Below are positions 15,323 through 24,821 of a DNA stretch of 64,000 nucleotides, in pieces. The DNA is from Anammoximicrobium sp964645045 (GTDB lineage: Bacteria > Planctomycetota > Planctomycetia > Pirellulales > Pirellulaceae). The translations under genes were made by a program, and so were the position numbers. Where the stretch lies: the NCBI GenBank assembly GCA_964645045.1, contig CAZXYZ010000013.1:62001-126000 (forward strand). Direction: 5' to 3'. The notes beneath the pieces were generated by a model. The model worked only from the letters and a program-made list of their open reading frames with translations, was not told where the DNA came from and did no database searches. Position 1 is the first letter of the stretch. Each line of letters begins with the position of its first letter.

Positions 15323-17719
15323 ATGACAGGCAGGTACACATCAACCGCGGTGGTCATGCTGACGGTGTTGACCGGTTGGACGAGAGGCCTTGCCGACGAG
15401 GTCGTCACGATCGGGGGTGTCGCCGTCTCGGCCGAATGCGCCCTGGCCCGCAAGGAGCATCCCAGGCTGCTGTTCACCAAAGCCGATGTGCCTCGGCTTC
15501 GTGAGCGTCTGAAGCATCCTCGAATCGCCGCCGAACTGCGGCACGCCAGGCAACTTGCCGCGGAGAACAAGGCCGGGGCGATCCTCCTGGGCGTGCTCTA
15601 CTATCTGACCGACGAGCGGAAGTACCTCGAAGCAGCCAGAGCAAAGCTCGATCGCTCGTGGGTGCAAACGTATCCGCTGGCCGCCGATTTGGTGATGGGC
15701 GGGATGACGGCCGCGGAGCAGCAGGCGGAAGCCGATCGCATCGTCGAGATCATCCGGAAAGAGCGTTGGCGGCCCCACGTGGTGCTGAATCTGGCGGCCT
15801 GGGGCCACGGGCACGATGAATTTCTCGATGCCGATCTGAAGACCCGCTTGCGCGCCGACATGATCGAGGGAATCGAATCCAACAACGTCTGGTCGCAAGG
15901 TCGGGGTGGCAGTTCGATGTCGCACGGCTACTACGGCGAGCATTTCTACAGCGAATGGTTCACGATGGCCGTGGCCTGGTCCACCGCGACTGGCCAGGAC
16001 TGGGTCCGCAAGTGTGATTTCGCGGCTCACACGCCGGACTACTACATCTTCCACTACCGCCCTTGGACCTGGCCGCCCCAGGTCGTGCATCTCGGCGTCA
16101 ACGCGATGTGCGGGCATTGGGAGGCGATTACCCCAGCCAAGTTTGAGGGCGACAACTTGGCCGTCTTGGCCGCCGCCAAGTTCCACGATGGGCTGGGGCA
16201 GTGGTGGACGGATGAAGTGATCTCCAAAATCTCGATGGGTTGGGGCACGAGTGCCTTGGGCCAAGGTGGCGTCTGGGGTAAGCTGCTTTGGTATGATCCT
16301 GACCTGCCGCCGGTCGAGCCGAAAATGCTGCCACCGAGCCGCTTGTTTCCCGAGAACGGCCACGCCGTGATGCGTTCGGACTGGACCTCGGATGCCACGT
16401 ATGCCCTGTTTCGTTGTGGACGATACGGCGAGATCGACGGCGCCTGGGGCCGCAACAACGCCGACAATCTGCACTTCCTTATCAACAAGCGGGGCATCCT
16501 TGCCGCGGACACCGGGGCGGTACACTCGCTAAACAACGCCGCCTTGGCGTTTGCCGGGTCCCAAGTCCACAGCGACTCCTTGCCCCACATCCAGGAATAT
16601 GCCCGCCAGACCATCGCTCACAACTCGATCACCGTGGGCCGCGAGCCGCTGGAACTGCGCGGCTGGAACAACGCCTTGCTGGCGACGGTACGCAGCGGCG
16701 GACAGTCGCCGATCCAGGACGGGACGTGGTGGAAGCACTGGGATCTGTCCCAACCCACGGCCGGTGAACGGCCTTTCCAAGAAGGTCGTATCGTCGCCTA
16801 CGAAACGTCGCCGCTGTTCGACTACGCGGCCGGCGATGCGGCGTACTCCTACCCGCCGACTCGCGTCCAGTCGATCACGCGGCAGTTCGTCTATCTCCGG
16901 CCGGATACGTTCGTGGTCTTCGACCGCGTGGTCACCGCCGCGGCCGGCCTGGAGACGAGATGGCTGCTGCACACGTTGTACGAGCCGCAGCTCGACGGCG
17001 AAAGAAAGCCGGATACGTCGCTGTCACCGGCTGAGCAGCTTGTCGTCACGCCGGACGGGAAAGGAACCGCACCTAACCCCCAGCCGGGAGGTCGTTTCCT
17101 GCACGCGGGTGCGTCGGCCTTTATCGTTGACGACAAGGGGCCGGACATGACGGGACGGCTCTTCGGCAAGATCCTGTTTCCCGAGGCGGGGAATCGCATC
17201 GTGCGCACCGTCGGCGGACCGTGGCACGACTTCGAGGTGGAGGGCGTCAACTACGGTCCCACGGAGGACACCTACGCCGACGGCAAGTCGCAGCGGCATC
17301 GCCAGGAGCACGACCGCGAGAACAGCATCGGCCTGGGAGGTTGGCGGATCGAACTGTTGCCCCGGGGCACCCCCGTCGCCACGAACTTCCTCGTGGTCTT
17401 GCACGCGGCCGATCAGGCTACGGGAAACATGATTCCTGTCGAGGGTATCGAACGGCCGGGGCAGCTGGGTGCCAAGCTCACGGTTGGAACGACGGATTAC
17501 GAGGTCATTTTCGCCACCGCTGGGCCAACCGGTGGGCACATCCGCATCAAGCAGGCCGGCAAGACCACGCTCGATCGCCCGTTGGCAACGGCTGTCGAGG
17601 ACGACTATCGGAAATGGTCCGCAGATGCACGTTACGAAGCATGGATGACGCGGCCGGAGTATCGTAACTTCATGGAAAACAGCACCGCTGAGACGCTCGG
17701 CCCGCCGTCACTCCACTGA
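15323..17719 (+). CDS. Exported heparinase II/III-family polysaccharide lyase-like protein
   Basis: A protein of about 798 residues with a signal peptide (STAVVMLTVLTGWTRGLADE). The N-terminal half is an alpha-helical toroid typical of heparinase II/III and alginate lyases (KEHPRLLFTKADVPRLRERL near residue 40; the WGHGHDEFLDA and MSHGYYGEHFYSEWF regions). The C-terminal half is a beta-sandwich beginning near LFPENGHAVMRSDW, then GAWGRNNADNLHFLINKRG and TIAHNSITVG, where the conserved His and Asn of the family lie. It would cleave uronic-acid polysaccharides outside the cytoplasm; the exact substrate is not evident. ATG 15323 is preferred because it opens directly into the signal peptide; an alternative ATG at 15296 adds nine residues. 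It converges on the MscS gene with a 6-base gap. Confidence 0.83.
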   Translation: MTGRYTSTAVVMLTVLTGWTRGLADEVVTIGGVAVSAECALARKEHPRLLFTKADVPRLRERLKHPRIAAELRHARQLAAENKAGAILLGVLYYLTDERKYLEAARAKLDRSWVQTYPLAADLVMGGMTAAEQQAEADRIVEIIRKERWRPHVVLNLAAWGHGHDEFLDADLKTRLRADMIEGIESNNVWSQGRGGSSMSHGYYGEHFYSEWFTMAVAWSTATGQDWVRKCDFAAHTPDYYIFHYRPWTWPPQVVHLGVNAMCGHWEAITPAKFEGDNLAVLAAAKFHDGLGQWWTDEVISKISMGWGTSALGQGGVWGKLLWYDPDLPPVEPKMLPPSRLFPENGHAVMRSDWTSDATYALFRCGRYGEIDGAWGRNNADNLHFLINKRGILAADTGAVHSLNNAALAFAGSQVHSDSLPHIQEYARQTIAHNSITVGREPLELRGWNNALLATVRSGGQSPIQDGTWWKHWDLSQPTAGERPFQEGRIVAYETSPLFDYAAGDAAYSYPPTRVQSITRQFVYLRPDTFVVFDRVVTAAAGLETRWLLHTLYEPQLDGERKPDTSLSPAEQLVVTPDGKGTAPNPQPGGRFLHAGASAFIVDDKGPDMTGRLFGKILFPEAGNRIVRTVGGPWHDFEVEGVNYGPTEDTYADGKSQRHRQEHDRENSIGLGGWRIELLPRGTPVATNFLVVLHAADQATGNMIPVEGIERPGQLGAKLTVGTTDYEVIFATAGPTGGHIRIKQAGKTTLDRPLATAVEDDYRKWSADARYEAWMTRPEYRNFMENSTAETLGPPSLH

Positions 17720-17725
17720 ACTGAC

Positions 17726-20074
17726 TTACGCCGCGCGTTGGACCCGCGGCGGGATGCCGGACAGGCTTTCGTCGGCGGCATGCAAGCGGATTTCCAACGG
17801 ACGGGACGTGTCCAGGTGGACGTCCCGCTGCGGGAACGCCATCGTGATCTTGGCCGCCCGCAGCACGTCGTCGATGGCAAAGCGCAGATCGCTTTCGACT
17901 CGCAAGCGGTGCGTCGTCGTCCGCGTCGAGATCCAGAACAAGACCTCGAAGTTCAACGTGTTATCGCCGAAGCCCTGGAACAGGACCAGCGGCTCCGGCT
18001 GGCGTAGCACATTCGGGTTCGCCTCGGCCACTTGCTGCAGCAACCGCGCCACCTCTCGCGTGGGAGACCCGTAGTCCACGCCAACGCAAACGCTGGCGCG
18101 AACGCGTGTGTCTGACAGCGTCCAGTTGGTGACGTTGTTTTCCAGGAATTTGCTGTTGGGGACGATGATCTCCAGGTTGGATCCGGTCTTCAGCCGCGTG
18201 CTGCGGGCGCCGATCTGTTCGATGTTCCCCTGCAAGCCGTCGATTTCCACCAGGTCGCCCACGCGGACCGGACGTTCCGCCAGCAGGATCAGCCCGCTGA
18301 TGAAGTTGTTCAAAACGTTCTGGCTGCCGAACCCAACGCCGATCGCGATGGCACCGCCCAAGAAGGTGAAGACGGTGACGGGAATATGCAGCATCTCAAG
18401 CGTAAAAAGCCCGACGGTCGCCAGCATCAGGTAGAAGGCAATGGTCTGTAAGGCCGCGGAGACGCCCTCGTTCATTCCTAACCGGGGCAGCACTCGCGTG
18501 CCTAACAAACGGCTGATCCGCCGCGAGAGAATATAACCGATCAGCAGCAAGATGAAGCCGATCACGACTTTGCCGACGGTGATCGGCTGGTCGTCGATCG
18601 ACGTCAGTTCGTATTGCCAGCAGGTTCTGACAATTCGCCAGGTGGAGGCGAGCCATTCGCGGGAGGAGGCTGGAGCCAGCTGTTCGTCCAGTTCGGCCAG
18701 CGTTCTTCTCACCAAGCGTTGCGTGGCATCCGTCCACGTCAAGTGCTCGCCCAGGACCTGGCTCAGCCGCTGGCTGTCATGCACCTGACGTTCGATCCAC
18801 ACGGCTGCGGGCGATTTCTGCTCCCGCGCCGAACGGAGCCGCTTGTCCAGCGCCGCCATGTCCAAGCGGGCCTCGTTCAAGCGGAGATTGAGCGCCTCCC
18901 GGGTGCGGTCAAACCGCTCGAGAGACTCCTGCCAATGCTGCCGCCAAGCCGGCAAGTCGGCGGCGGCCGCCGCCCGATTCACGATTTTGTACCGGTCGTT
19001 CCAGACGCTGCGGATCTGGACGCAATCTCGGAGGCGTTCGTTCAGCAGCGTCAATTCCTGCTTGTGGCAATCCTGCGCCGCTTGCCAGGCGTCCAGTTGC
19101 TCCTGCAGGGCCGTGCGATCGCCGTTGCCGCGGTCCGCCTGCTGCTTGACAGTCCACCACTGCTGTTCCGCTTGCTGCAGATTCGCCTGAGCCTGGTCCA
19201 GATCCTGCTTGATCTCGTCCTCTTGTTCTTTTACGTCCGCCAGGCTGGCGGCCAAATCGTCCGCGGAGAACATGACCTGCTTGGCGATCGCGGTGATCTT
19301 TTCTTGCAGGGCACTGAGGCGGAGCTGGCTGATGGCCAGTTTCCGCTTTTGGTTCTCGATCTCGGTGGTCTTCAGCCGCTGCACCTCCTCGACCACTTGA
19401 CTGTACGCCTCCGCCGCTTCGAGGCGAGTCTTCAAGGCGTCGGCGGCTTGCGGTTCCCGGTTCGCGGCGCACGCTTCCCGCGCCGCGCGGCGTTGCCGCT
19501 CGGCCTCGTCCCAGGTGCGACGCACCGATTCCAGAAATCGTTTGGCCGCGTCCAACTCCGCTTCCTCGCCACCTTGGCGGGCCTGTTCCCGGGCCAGTTC
19601 TTCGTGCAAGCTATCCAATAACAGGTAGGAATAAGGCGGCTTTTCGGTTGGACCGCTGGACCGCAGGATGCTCAAGTCTTCGTTCGCCCGAGTCCGCTGC
19701 GCATCCAGTTCCTGGCTCAGCGCGGCGGCGCCCTGCTGCTGGGCGTACACCAGTTCGAGATATTTGAGCAACTCCAAGTGCGTCGTCAGCCCCTGTGGCG
19801 GCGTGGCCGATGGATTGCGGGCCGCGAATTCGTCCAGGGCCTGCTGGATGCGTTGACGGCGCTCGGCGGTCGCTTTCCGTTTCGCTGCCCAATCGGTTGA
19901 GCCCGATGCGGATGGCGCCGGCGGTGAACTGGCTGCTTCGGCGGCGTTGCGGCCATCGTCGGCCGGCAGACTTGCGGGCCCTGCCATCGCGCTGCCCAGG
20001 CAGAGCAGGACGGCGGCGGCAACCGCGTTCCACTGCGGCCAGACGCTCGGAGTGTTGCGAGCAGAGCGGTCCAT
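17726..20074 (-). CDS. Mechanosensitive channel of the MscS/MscK type with long periplasmic coiled coil
   Basis: A 782-residue protein. A signal peptide (VAAAVLLCLGSAMAG) is followed by about 400 residues of charged, heptad-like helix (for example ENQKRKLAISQLRLSALQEK), forming a long periplasmic coiled-coil domain as in MscK/YjeP. Membrane helices lie at about 490-512 (VVIGFILLLIGYIL), 535-555 and 565-590, then the MscS pore and beta domain: IGVGFGSQNVLNNFISGLIL, RPVRVGDLVEIDGLQG and IIVPNSKFLENNVTNW. Such channels open under membrane tension and release solutes after osmotic downshock. It lies 10 bases downstream of the glycosyltransferase gene (read on the minus strand) and may be co-transcribed with it. 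Confidence 0.93.
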   Translation of the reverse strand: MDRSARNTPSVWPQWNAVAAAVLLCLGSAMAGPASLPADDGRNAAEAASSPPAPSASGSTDWAAKRKATAERRQRIQQALDEFAARNPSATPPQGLTTHLELLKYLELVYAQQQGAAALSQELDAQRTRANEDLSILRSSGPTEKPPYSYLLLDSLHEELAREQARQGGEEAELDAAKRFLESVRRTWDEAERQRRAAREACAANREPQAADALKTRLEAAEAYSQVVEEVQRLKTTEIENQKRKLAISQLRLSALQEKITAIAKQVMFSADDLAASLADVKEQEDEIKQDLDQAQANLQQAEQQWWTVKQQADRGNGDRTALQEQLDAWQAAQDCHKQELTLLNERLRDCVQIRSVWNDRYKIVNRAAAAADLPAWRQHWQESLERFDRTREALNLRLNEARLDMAALDKRLRSAREQKSPAAVWIERQVHDSQRLSQVLGEHLTWTDATQRLVRRTLAELDEQLAPASSREWLASTWRIVRTCWQYELTSIDDQPITVGKVVIGFILLLIGYILSRRISRLLGTRVLPRLGMNEGVSAALQTIAFYLMLATVGLFTLEMLHIPVTVFTFLGGAIAIGVGFGSQNVLNNFISGLILLAERPVRVGDLVEIDGLQGNIEQIGARSTRLKTGSNLEIIVPNSKFLENNVTNWTLSDTRVRASVCVGVDYGSPTREVARLLQQVAEANPNVLRQPEPLVLFQGFGDNTLNFEVLFWISTRTTTHRLRVESDLRFAIDDVLRAAKITMAFPQRDVHLDTSRPLEIRLHAADESLSGIPPRVQRAA

Positions 20075-20084
20075 CGTCGTGCCC

Positions 20085-21071
20085 CTACGCCGCTTTCGCG
20101 CGTCGCCGGATCGGTTCGCCGGGCGAATCGAAATTGATCAACTCACGCACCGTGAAATGCTGCTTGCCTTGGCTGCCGAAATAGATCCGCGCGCTGACTT
20201 CGCCCAACAGCCCCAAGCTGAACAACTGGACGCCGACCATCATCGCCAAGACGGCGAGCAGCAACAGGGGATTGCCCGTCATGTCGACGCCCTGTCCCAG
20301 CTTCATCAGAATCACGGCCAGGCCCGCGACCGCGGACAGCAGGCCGCATCCGAAGCCCAGCATCCCGAACAACTTCATCGGGCTGGCAGAATAATCCAGC
20401 ATGTACTTGACCGTAATCAGATCCAGGACCACGCGCAGCGTCCGGGAAATGCCGTACTTCGTCGTGCCAAATCGCCGCGGATGGTGCTTCGTCACCACCT
20501 CGGCGCACCACGCTCCGCGCCAGTGCGCCAGGATCGGAATGAAACGGTGCATTTCGCCGTACAATTCGAGGTCCTGGGCGATCTCGCGGCGGATCGCTTT
20601 GAGCGTGCATCCCAAGTCGTGAATCGGAAACCGTGTCGTCTTGGCGATGATCCAGTTGGCGATCAGCGACGGCAGCCGGCGATTGAGAAACGCGTCCTGA
20701 CGCTGCTTCCGCCAACCGTGAACCAGGTCGTAGCCCTCGTCGATCTTGGCCAGCATCATCCCGATATCGGACGGATCGTTCTGGAGGTCGCCGTCCATCG
20801 TCACGATCACGTCGCCGGATGCATACTGAAAACCGGCCTGCATGGCCGCCGTTTGGCCGTAATTGCGCCGGAAGCGGACCACTTTGACACGCAGATCCGC
20901 TGCTGCCAGTGCTTGCAATGCTTCCGCACTGCCGTCCCGCGAGCCGTCGTCGACGAACAGGATCTCGTATTCCCGCCCCAGTTTGAGCAGCGTCTGGGAC
21001 AACTGCTCGTACAGCAACGGGATATTTTCGAATTCGTTGTAGATGGGGACTACCACTGAAACGCTGAGCAT
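20085..21071 (-). CDS. Family 2 glycosyltransferase, DPM1/GtrB/ArnC-like
   Basis: A 328-residue protein. Residues 1-225 are a GT-A domain: SVVVPIYNEFENIP, EILFVDDGSRDGS, VVRFRRNYGQTAAMQAGF, and the metal-binding TMDGDLQNDPSD. Two membrane helices at about 238-262 (LFGMLGFGCGLLSAVAGLAV) and 274-298 follow, as in undecaprenyl-phosphate glucose, mannose or aminoarabinose transferases. It would move a sugar from a nucleotide to a polyprenyl phosphate at the cytoplasmic face for export. ATG 21071 is chosen because the conserved N-terminus begins there; the frame is open further upstream to 21236 without family signal. Confidence 0.9.
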   Translation of the reverse strand: MLSVSVVVPIYNEFENIPLLYEQLSQTLLKLGREYEILFVDDGSRDGSAEALQALAAADLRVKVVRFRRNYGQTAAMQAGFQYASGDVIVTMDGDLQNDPSDIGMMLAKIDEGYDLVHGWRKQRQDAFLNRRLPSLIANWIIAKTTRFPIHDLGCTLKAIRREIAQDLELYGEMHRFIPILAHWRGAWCAEVVTKHHPRRFGTTKYGISRTLRVVLDLITVKYMLDYSASPMKLFGMLGFGCGLLSAVAGLAVILMKLGQGVDMTGNPLLLLAVLAMMVGVQLFSLGLLGEVSARIYFGSQGKQHFTVRELINFDSPGEPIRRRAKAA

Positions 21072-21222
21072 GACCGCAGACTCCGCGGGGCCGAGACAAT
21101 TCCTGCCAGGGGGCGGAAGTTTACGGAGGGCGAGCAGTCCGGGCAATGTCAGTTGAGCCCGGTTTGGCCTTGAGCAGCCAGCAGGAAATAATCTACCCAG
21201 CGGACTTTGGAGAGCGTCGGCT

Positions 21223-21302
21223 AGCACGGATGGCAAAGCCGGGGCACGGATAACGAAAGGAGCCTGCCTTTCATCCGTGCCCCGGCTTTGCCATCCGTGC
21301 TA
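21223..21302. repeat. Long inverted repeat, repeat family B (80 bp)
   Basis: The left arm starts TAGCACGGATGGCAAAGCCG and runs 30 bases; the right arm is its exact reverse complement, ending TTTGCCATCCGTGCTA at 21302. The loop is about 20 bases (CGATAACGAAAGG region). It lies between the minus-strand nrdR gene and the glycosyltransferase gene, so it could stop nrdR transcription. Only one copy is in this window, but the shape matches the other intergenic palindromes. Confidence 0.85.
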
Positions 21303-21324
21303 CATTCGCGTTGGATCGAGGCGG

Positions 21325-21834
21325 TCAGTCGTCGCCGCCCGGCGCCGCGCCTCGGGCCGCCCGAGCCGCATAGTCGGCGTTTTGCTCCTGCAGGATGGGT
21401 TGCAGTTCGTCGACAAAGTCGCGGACGTCCTTGAATTGGCGGTACACGCTGGCAAAGCGGACATAGGCGACCTGATCCAGTTTTCTCAGGTGCGTCATCA
21501 CGATCTTGCCCAGGGAGTGGCTGTCGACCTCGACGTCAAATTGTTCGCCGATTTCGTGCTCGACCGTGCTCACCAGGCTCTCGATCTGAGCATGGCTGAT
21601 CGGCCGCTTCCAGCACGCCTTTTCCAGCCCGCGGCGGATTTTGTCCCGTTCAAAGGGCTCCCGGACGCCGTCCTTCTTGATGACTTTCATCGTCGTCGGC
21701 TCGTAGCGTTCGTACGTCGTATATCGCTGGCCGCATTTCAAGCACTCGCGGCGGCGGCGAATGCTCGCCCTGTCTTCGCTGGTGCGCGTGTCGATCACCC
21801 GGTCGTTGTCGACTTGACAATTGGGGCATTTCAT
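21325..21834 (-). CDS. nrdR: Transcriptional repressor NrdR
   Basis: A 169-residue NrdR, which senses dATP/ATP and represses ribonucleotide reductase genes by binding NrdR boxes. The N-terminal zinc ribbon is complete: MKCPNCQVDNDRVIDTRTSE and RRRECLKCGQRYTTYERYE. The ATP-cone follows (MKVIKKDGVREPFERDKIRR, then GLEKACWKRPIS). The C-terminal tail (about 20 residues, Ala/Gly-rich) is longer than in the 150-residue E. coli form. ATG 21834 begins at the zinc ribbon and has GGAG about 10 bases upstream; a longer frame upstream lacks support. The regulated nrd genes are not in this window. Confidence 0.96.
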   Translation of the reverse strand: MKCPNCQVDNDRVIDTRTSEDRASIRRRRECLKCGQRYTTYERYEPTTMKVIKKDGVREPFERDKIRRGLEKACWKRPISHAQIESLVSTVEHEIGEQFDVEVDSHSLGKIVMTHLRKLDQVAYVRFASVYRQFKDVRDFVDELQPILQEQNADYAARAARGAAPGGDD

Positions 21835-22039
21835 GACCGTAACTCCCATCGGCCGCCCTGCGGCCTCTGACCGTCCGGAACCGCCTGCAGGACGCTCCGC
21901 GAGCGTCCCCGCCGGTTCCATAGTGACAGGCAACTTCGCTACAGCGTATAATGCCGCCGTGTGTTTGGGAACGTTCCCAACGCCGGGAATCCGCCTGAAG
22001 TTGGTTTTTCACGATCCTTTGCGAAAGCGAGTTCACGCC

Positions 22040-22684
22040 ATGTCCACCGGCCGCCCGACCTCTGACCCGAATCCAAAGCCGCTCGACTCCGGCTCCCCCG
22101 ACCAACAAAATCGCCCCGCGGCGAAGGACGCCGGCCAAGAGTCCGCCGGAGACCGTTTCCGCGATGCGGTGCAATCCCGCCAGGGAAACGACCAGGAAGC
22201 GGAGACCGCGGTTTGGCAAGGCGGTTTTTCCTCCAAGGCCATGTTCGGCAACTGGCTGTTGGCCGGTGTGGTCACCGTCGTGCTGCTGATCGTAGTCCTG
22301 ATTGTCGGAACCGGCAATCCGGTCCTCTGGGGCGTCTGGGCAGTGATCTCGGTTGTGCTCTGGGGCGGTTTCGCCGGCCAGCTAGCTTACCGCAAGCTGA
22401 CGTACAAATACCAACTGACGACGCAACGATTCGTCCACGAAAAGGGCCTGCTGAAGCGAGTCACGGATCGCATCGAAGTGATCGACATCGACGACGTGTC
22501 CGTCGAGCAGCGGTTGATCGAGCGCATGGTCGGCGTGGGGACCATCAAGCTGATCTCCAGCGACCGCTCGCACCCGGTGTTGATGCTGCGGGGCATCGAG
22601 GATGTCAAGGTGGTGGCCGCGACAATCGACGACCTGCGCCGCAAGGAGCGGCGTCGCCGCGGGTTGCACATCGAGTCGATCTGA
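22040..22684 (+). CDS. Membrane protein with bacterial PH domain (YdbT/DUF304-like)
   Basis: A 214-residue protein. A polar N-terminal segment of about 70 residues rich in Asp, Pro and Gln is followed by two adjacent membrane helices (LLAGVVTVVLLIVVLIVGTG and GVWAVISVVLWGGFAG, about residues 78-122). The rest is a bPH_2 domain: YQLTTQRFVHEKGLLKRVTD, IEVIDIDDVSVEQRLIERM and GTIKLISSD. These proteins sit in the inner membrane with the PH-like fold in the cytoplasm; their exact role is unknown. The ATG at 22040 is preferred over far-upstream in-frame starts, which overlap the divergent nrdR gene. Confidence 0.85.
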   Translation: MSTGRPTSDPNPKPLDSGSPDQQNRPAAKDAGQESAGDRFRDAVQSRQGNDQEAETAVWQGGFSSKAMFGNWLLAGVVTVVLLIVVLIVGTGNPVLWGVWAVISVVLWGGFAGQLAYRKLTYKYQLTTQRFVHEKGLLKRVTDRIEVIDIDDVSVEQRLIERMVGVGTIKLISSDRSHPVLMLRGIEDVKVVAATIDDLRRKERRRRGLHIESI

Positions 22685-22756
22685 TCGCCGGTCGATCGGT
22701 CCAGTCGACCGGATCGCACCTTGTTTGGCGGCGCAGCTCCGGCTAGACTCGCGGTC

Positions 22757-24658
22757 ATGAATACTTCATTTTGCCTGGCAGCGTTGTTGATGTGGACGGG
22801 CGCCGCCACGGAGTTGGCCTCGCCTAACGGCCAACTGGTCGTGCGGTTCGCCCTGCAAACGGACGAGACCGCCGCAAGCCGGCCGACCTACAGTGTCTTG
22901 TATCGCGGCGAGCCATTGCTGACCGATTGCCGCTTGGGCTTGGAATTGCAGGATGCGCCGCCGCTGGATCGAAACTTGCGGCTGGTCACCACCGCCCGCG
23001 CGAGTTACGACACGACTTGGCGTCCGGTGTACGGCGAACGGAGCGTCGTCCGCGACCGGTACGAACAGTTGGACGTGGACTTGGAGGACGGCCAGCAGCC
23101 GCCGCGGCGGCTGCGGTTGACCTTCCGCGCGTACGATGAAGGAATCGCGTTCTGCTATTCCATCCCGGAGCAGCCGACGCTGAGCGACGTAGTGATCACG
23201 GCGGAGCACAGCGAATTTCGCTTTACGGACAATCACCGCTGCCACGCCGTGTATTCGGCTCAAGGCGTGTATCAGGCCGTCGGTCTGGACGAGGTCAAGC
23301 CGAATTGCGAACGGCCGCTGACCGTCGAGATTGCCGGCGGGCCTTGCGTCGCGGTGGCCGAAGCCCGGCTGGTGGACTTTGCCCGCATGAGGCTGCGGCC
23401 TGTCCCCGGGCGGCCGCACACGGTGGCCAGCATGTTGGCCGGCAGCGCGGCGGTCACCGCACCGTACACCACGCCGTGGCGCGTCCTGATGGTTGCGGAC
23501 AGCCCCGGACAGCTGTTGGAACGTAACGATCTGATCCTGAACCTGAACGCCCCGTGCGCGATTGCCGACACGTCCTGGATCAAGCCAGGCAAGGTCATCC
23601 GGGAAGTGACCTTGACGACGGCCGGCGGGAAAGCGTGCGTGGATTTCGCCGTGCGCCGCAACTTGCAGTACGTCGAATTCGACGCCGGCTGGTACGGCCA
23701 CGAATACTCGGACGCATCCGACGCCAGGCAAGTGAATGTCGATCCGCAGCGTTCGCCGGGCCCGCTCGATTTGCCCGACGTGATCCGTTATGCCGGTGAA
23801 CGCGGCATCGGGATCATTCTGTACGTGAACCGTCGGGCCTTGGAACGGCAGCTGGACGAAATCCTGCCGCTGTATCACCAGTGGGGTGTGCGCGGCGTGA
23901 AATACGGGTTTGTCCAAGTCGGCTCGCAGACCTGGACGCGGTGGCTGCACGAAGCCGTGCGCAAGGCGGCGGAACACCAGCTGATGGTCGATATCCACGA
24001 CGAGTACCGGCCCACGGGCTATTCGCGGACATATCCCAACTTGATGACCCAGGAAGGCATCGCCGGCGACGAGACCAGTCCCGCCAATCCGTTGACGCTG
24101 ACCATCCTGTTCACTCGGATGCTGGCCGGGGCGGCGGACAACACGATCTGCTACTACGACCAGCGGGTCGACCGCAACGCCAGCCACGCGTACCAGTTGG
24201 CCAAGGCCGTGTGTTTGTACAGCCCGTGGCAGTTCTTGTACTGGTACGACCGTCCGCCTGCGGCGCCGACCGACAAAGGCGGCGCGGGCAATACGCGGAG
24301 CCAATTGGGCGACGAACCCGAGTTGGAGTTCTTTGACCGGGTACCCACCGTCTGGGACGACACTCGCGTGTTGCACGGGCAGATCGGCCAATACACCGTG
24401 ATCGCGCGGCGTCACAGAGCGGAGTGGTTCCTGGGCGGCATGAACAGCGGCCAGCCGCGGACGCTGGACGTGCCCCTGAATTTCCTCGAACCGGGCCGCC
24501 GGTATCTTGCGAACGTCTACTCGGACGATCCTACGGTGGCGACGCGGACGCGAGTCAAGGTAGAGCGTTTGCCGGTCGACGCCACCGCCGTATTGAAGTT
24601 CCCGATGTCCGCCCAGGGCGGCCAGGCTGTCTGGCTGACGCCGTCCGACGGGTCTTGA
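22757..24658 (+). CDS. Glycoside hydrolase family 97 protein, exported
   Basis: A 633-residue protein with a short signal-like N-terminus (MNTSFCLAALLMWTGAATEL). Residues 20-260 form the GH97 N-terminal beta-sandwich (ELASPNGQLVVRFAL, FRAYDEGIAFCYSIP). The central (beta/alpha)8 catalytic domain shows NLQYVEFDAGWYGHEYSD, GIGIILYVNRRALERQLDE, VRGVKYGFVQVGSQTW, the conserved LMTQEGIAGDE, and AYQLAKAVCLYSPWQFLYW. The C-terminal sandwich ends with PRTLDVPLNFLEPG. GH97 enzymes are alpha-glucosidases or alpha-galactosidases acting on oligosaccharides outside the cytoplasm, often calcium-dependent. See the finding on the KYGF segment, which bears on the mechanism. Confidence 0.9.
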   Translation: MNTSFCLAALLMWTGAATELASPNGQLVVRFALQTDETAASRPTYSVLYRGEPLLTDCRLGLELQDAPPLDRNLRLVTTARASYDTTWRPVYGERSVVRDRYEQLDVDLEDGQQPPRRLRLTFRAYDEGIAFCYSIPEQPTLSDVVITAEHSEFRFTDNHRCHAVYSAQGVYQAVGLDEVKPNCERPLTVEIAGGPCVAVAEARLVDFARMRLRPVPGRPHTVASMLAGSAAVTAPYTTPWRVLMVADSPGQLLERNDLILNLNAPCAIADTSWIKPGKVIREVTLTTAGGKACVDFAVRRNLQYVEFDAGWYGHEYSDASDARQVNVDPQRSPGPLDLPDVIRYAGERGIGIILYVNRRALERQLDEILPLYHQWGVRGVKYGFVQVGSQTWTRWLHEAVRKAAEHQLMVDIHDEYRPTGYSRTYPNLMTQEGIAGDETSPANPLTLTILFTRMLAGAADNTICYYDQRVDRNASHAYQLAKAVCLYSPWQFLYWYDRPPAAPTDKGGAGNTRSQLGDEPELEFFDRVPTVWDDTRVLHGQIGQYTVIARRHRAEWFLGGMNSGQPRTLDVPLNFLEPGRRYLANVYSDDPTVATRTRVKVERLPVDATAVLKFPMSAQGGQAVWLTPSDGS

Positions 24659-24690
24659 GACGCGTTGGGCCGACGAGAGAACCTGAAACC

Positions 24691-24772
24691 TTAATCTTTC
24701 ACTTAATCTTTCACTTAATCTCTTTCCCACTGCCTTCGAACCGGAGGAAGATTAAGTGAGAGATTAAGTGAG
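24691..24772. repeat. AT-rich inverted repeat with internal short direct repeats
   Basis: Three tandem copies of CTTAATCTTTCA or close variants (24690-24725) face two copies of GATTAAGTGAGA (about 24750-24772) across a 25-base loop. The arms pair to form a hairpin of about 24 bases. It lies between the GH97 stop and panC. Its low GC contrasts sharply with its surroundings. Confidence 0.75.
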
Positions 24773-24821
24773 CTTCATCCCAGAATCATCAGTATTACAA
24801 ATTGCTACAGGCTGGAATTTC

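Noticed and set aside
22766..24730. A 654-codon minus-strand frame
   Set aside because: It mirrors the GH97 gene, which has clear motifs; the minus frame has none.
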